Below are positions 5,291 to 5,327 of a stretch of DNA of 5,327 nucleotides, one piece after another. Each line of letters begins with the position of its first letter. Position 1 is the stretch's first letter. Made by a program: the position numbers and the translations under genes. A model generated the notes under the pieces. The model saw only the letters and a list, made by a program, of their open reading frames with translations. It was not told the origin of the DNA and ran no database searches. This DNA comes from Caldisericia bacterium (GTDB lineage Bacteria; Caldisericota; Caldisericia; UBA6126): NCBI GenBank assembly GCA_028708485.1, contig JAQVYZ010000090.1:1-5327 (forward strand). The letters run 5' to 3'.

Positions 5291-5327
5291 ATGATAGGAA
5301 TACAGGTTAACACGCTACATGAGCTGG
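5291..5327 (+). CDS. 5' end of an unidentified divergent gene, cut by the window edge
   Basis: ATG at 5291 follows GAGGGG (5276-5281) by nine bases and opens a frame that runs to the window end, giving MIGIQVNTLHEL. Its position, divergent from the dehydrogenase with a plausible Shine-Dalgarno, suggests a real gene. Twelve residues are too few to identify it. The beginning is faintly like the N-terminus of PucR-type regulators, but I would not assign that. Confidence 0.45.
   Translation, partial: MIGIQVNTLHEL

Noticed and set aside
5125..5313. 62-residue minus-strand frame overlapping the dehydrogenase start
   Set aside because: Its second half (NCDHRRRSGRICRSH) is the out-of-frame reading of the conserved dehydrogenase N-terminus and its first half is the promoter region; no sign of a real protein.

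Overview
The window looks like chromosomal DNA of a low-to-mid GC Gram-positive anaerobe, most plausibly a Clostridia-type Firmicute of the Peptococcaceae/Desulfitobacterium kind. This is inferred from purine-rich Shine-Dalgarno sites, consensus sigma-A-type promoter hexamers, the ferredoxin-type proteins and the mix of gene families, not from any marker gene. There are no rRNA or tRNA genes, no insertion sequence, no CRISPR array and no gene-free stretch over 300 bases.

Layout. The left end (1-1045, + strand) holds the last 80 codons of a protein with two 4Fe-4S motifs, overlapping by 4 nt a complete short-chain dehydrogenase/reductase (SDR). This pair meets head-on, with no intergenic base, a minus-strand gene (1046-2125) for a membrane-anchored SurA/PrsA-like foldase whose parvulin domain lacks both family histidines. 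Upstream of that gene, separated by a clear minus-strand terminator (2171-2220), lies a small RRM RNA-binding protein (2237-2515). It has a near-consensus promoter (2613-2641), an approximately 90-nt leader and a perfect Shine-Dalgarno. Further upstream is a minus-strand pair: a dihydrolipoyl-dehydrogenase-like flavoprotein (3858 to about 5213), then a Cas4/AddB-like Fe-S PD-(D/E)XK nuclease (2648-3856), whose ATG starts one base after the dehydrogenase stop. At the right edge another gene starts divergently on the + strand (5291 onward), with only its first 12 codons visible.

How the parts work together. Three transcription units are visible on the minus strand: dehydrogenase plus nuclease, which may read through into the RRM gene because no terminator lies between; the RRM gene from its own promoter, ending at the terminator; and the foldase gene. 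The plus strand carries the tail of an iron-sulfur/SDR redox operon and the start of an unknown gene. No single pathway joins them all.

Points needing a second look. The 5' end of the dehydrogenase gene has a TGA directly after its expected ATG, although the FAD-binding motif is intact just downstream in the same frame. The first 4Fe-4S motif has Ser (AGT) where the first Cys is expected. The foldase has lost its parvulin histidines. The nuclease is a stand-alone Fe-S enzyme translationally coupled to a metabolic flavoprotein. The RRM leader has repeats and a possible Shine-Dalgarno-masking hairpin. I did not find a convincing new multi-gene system.
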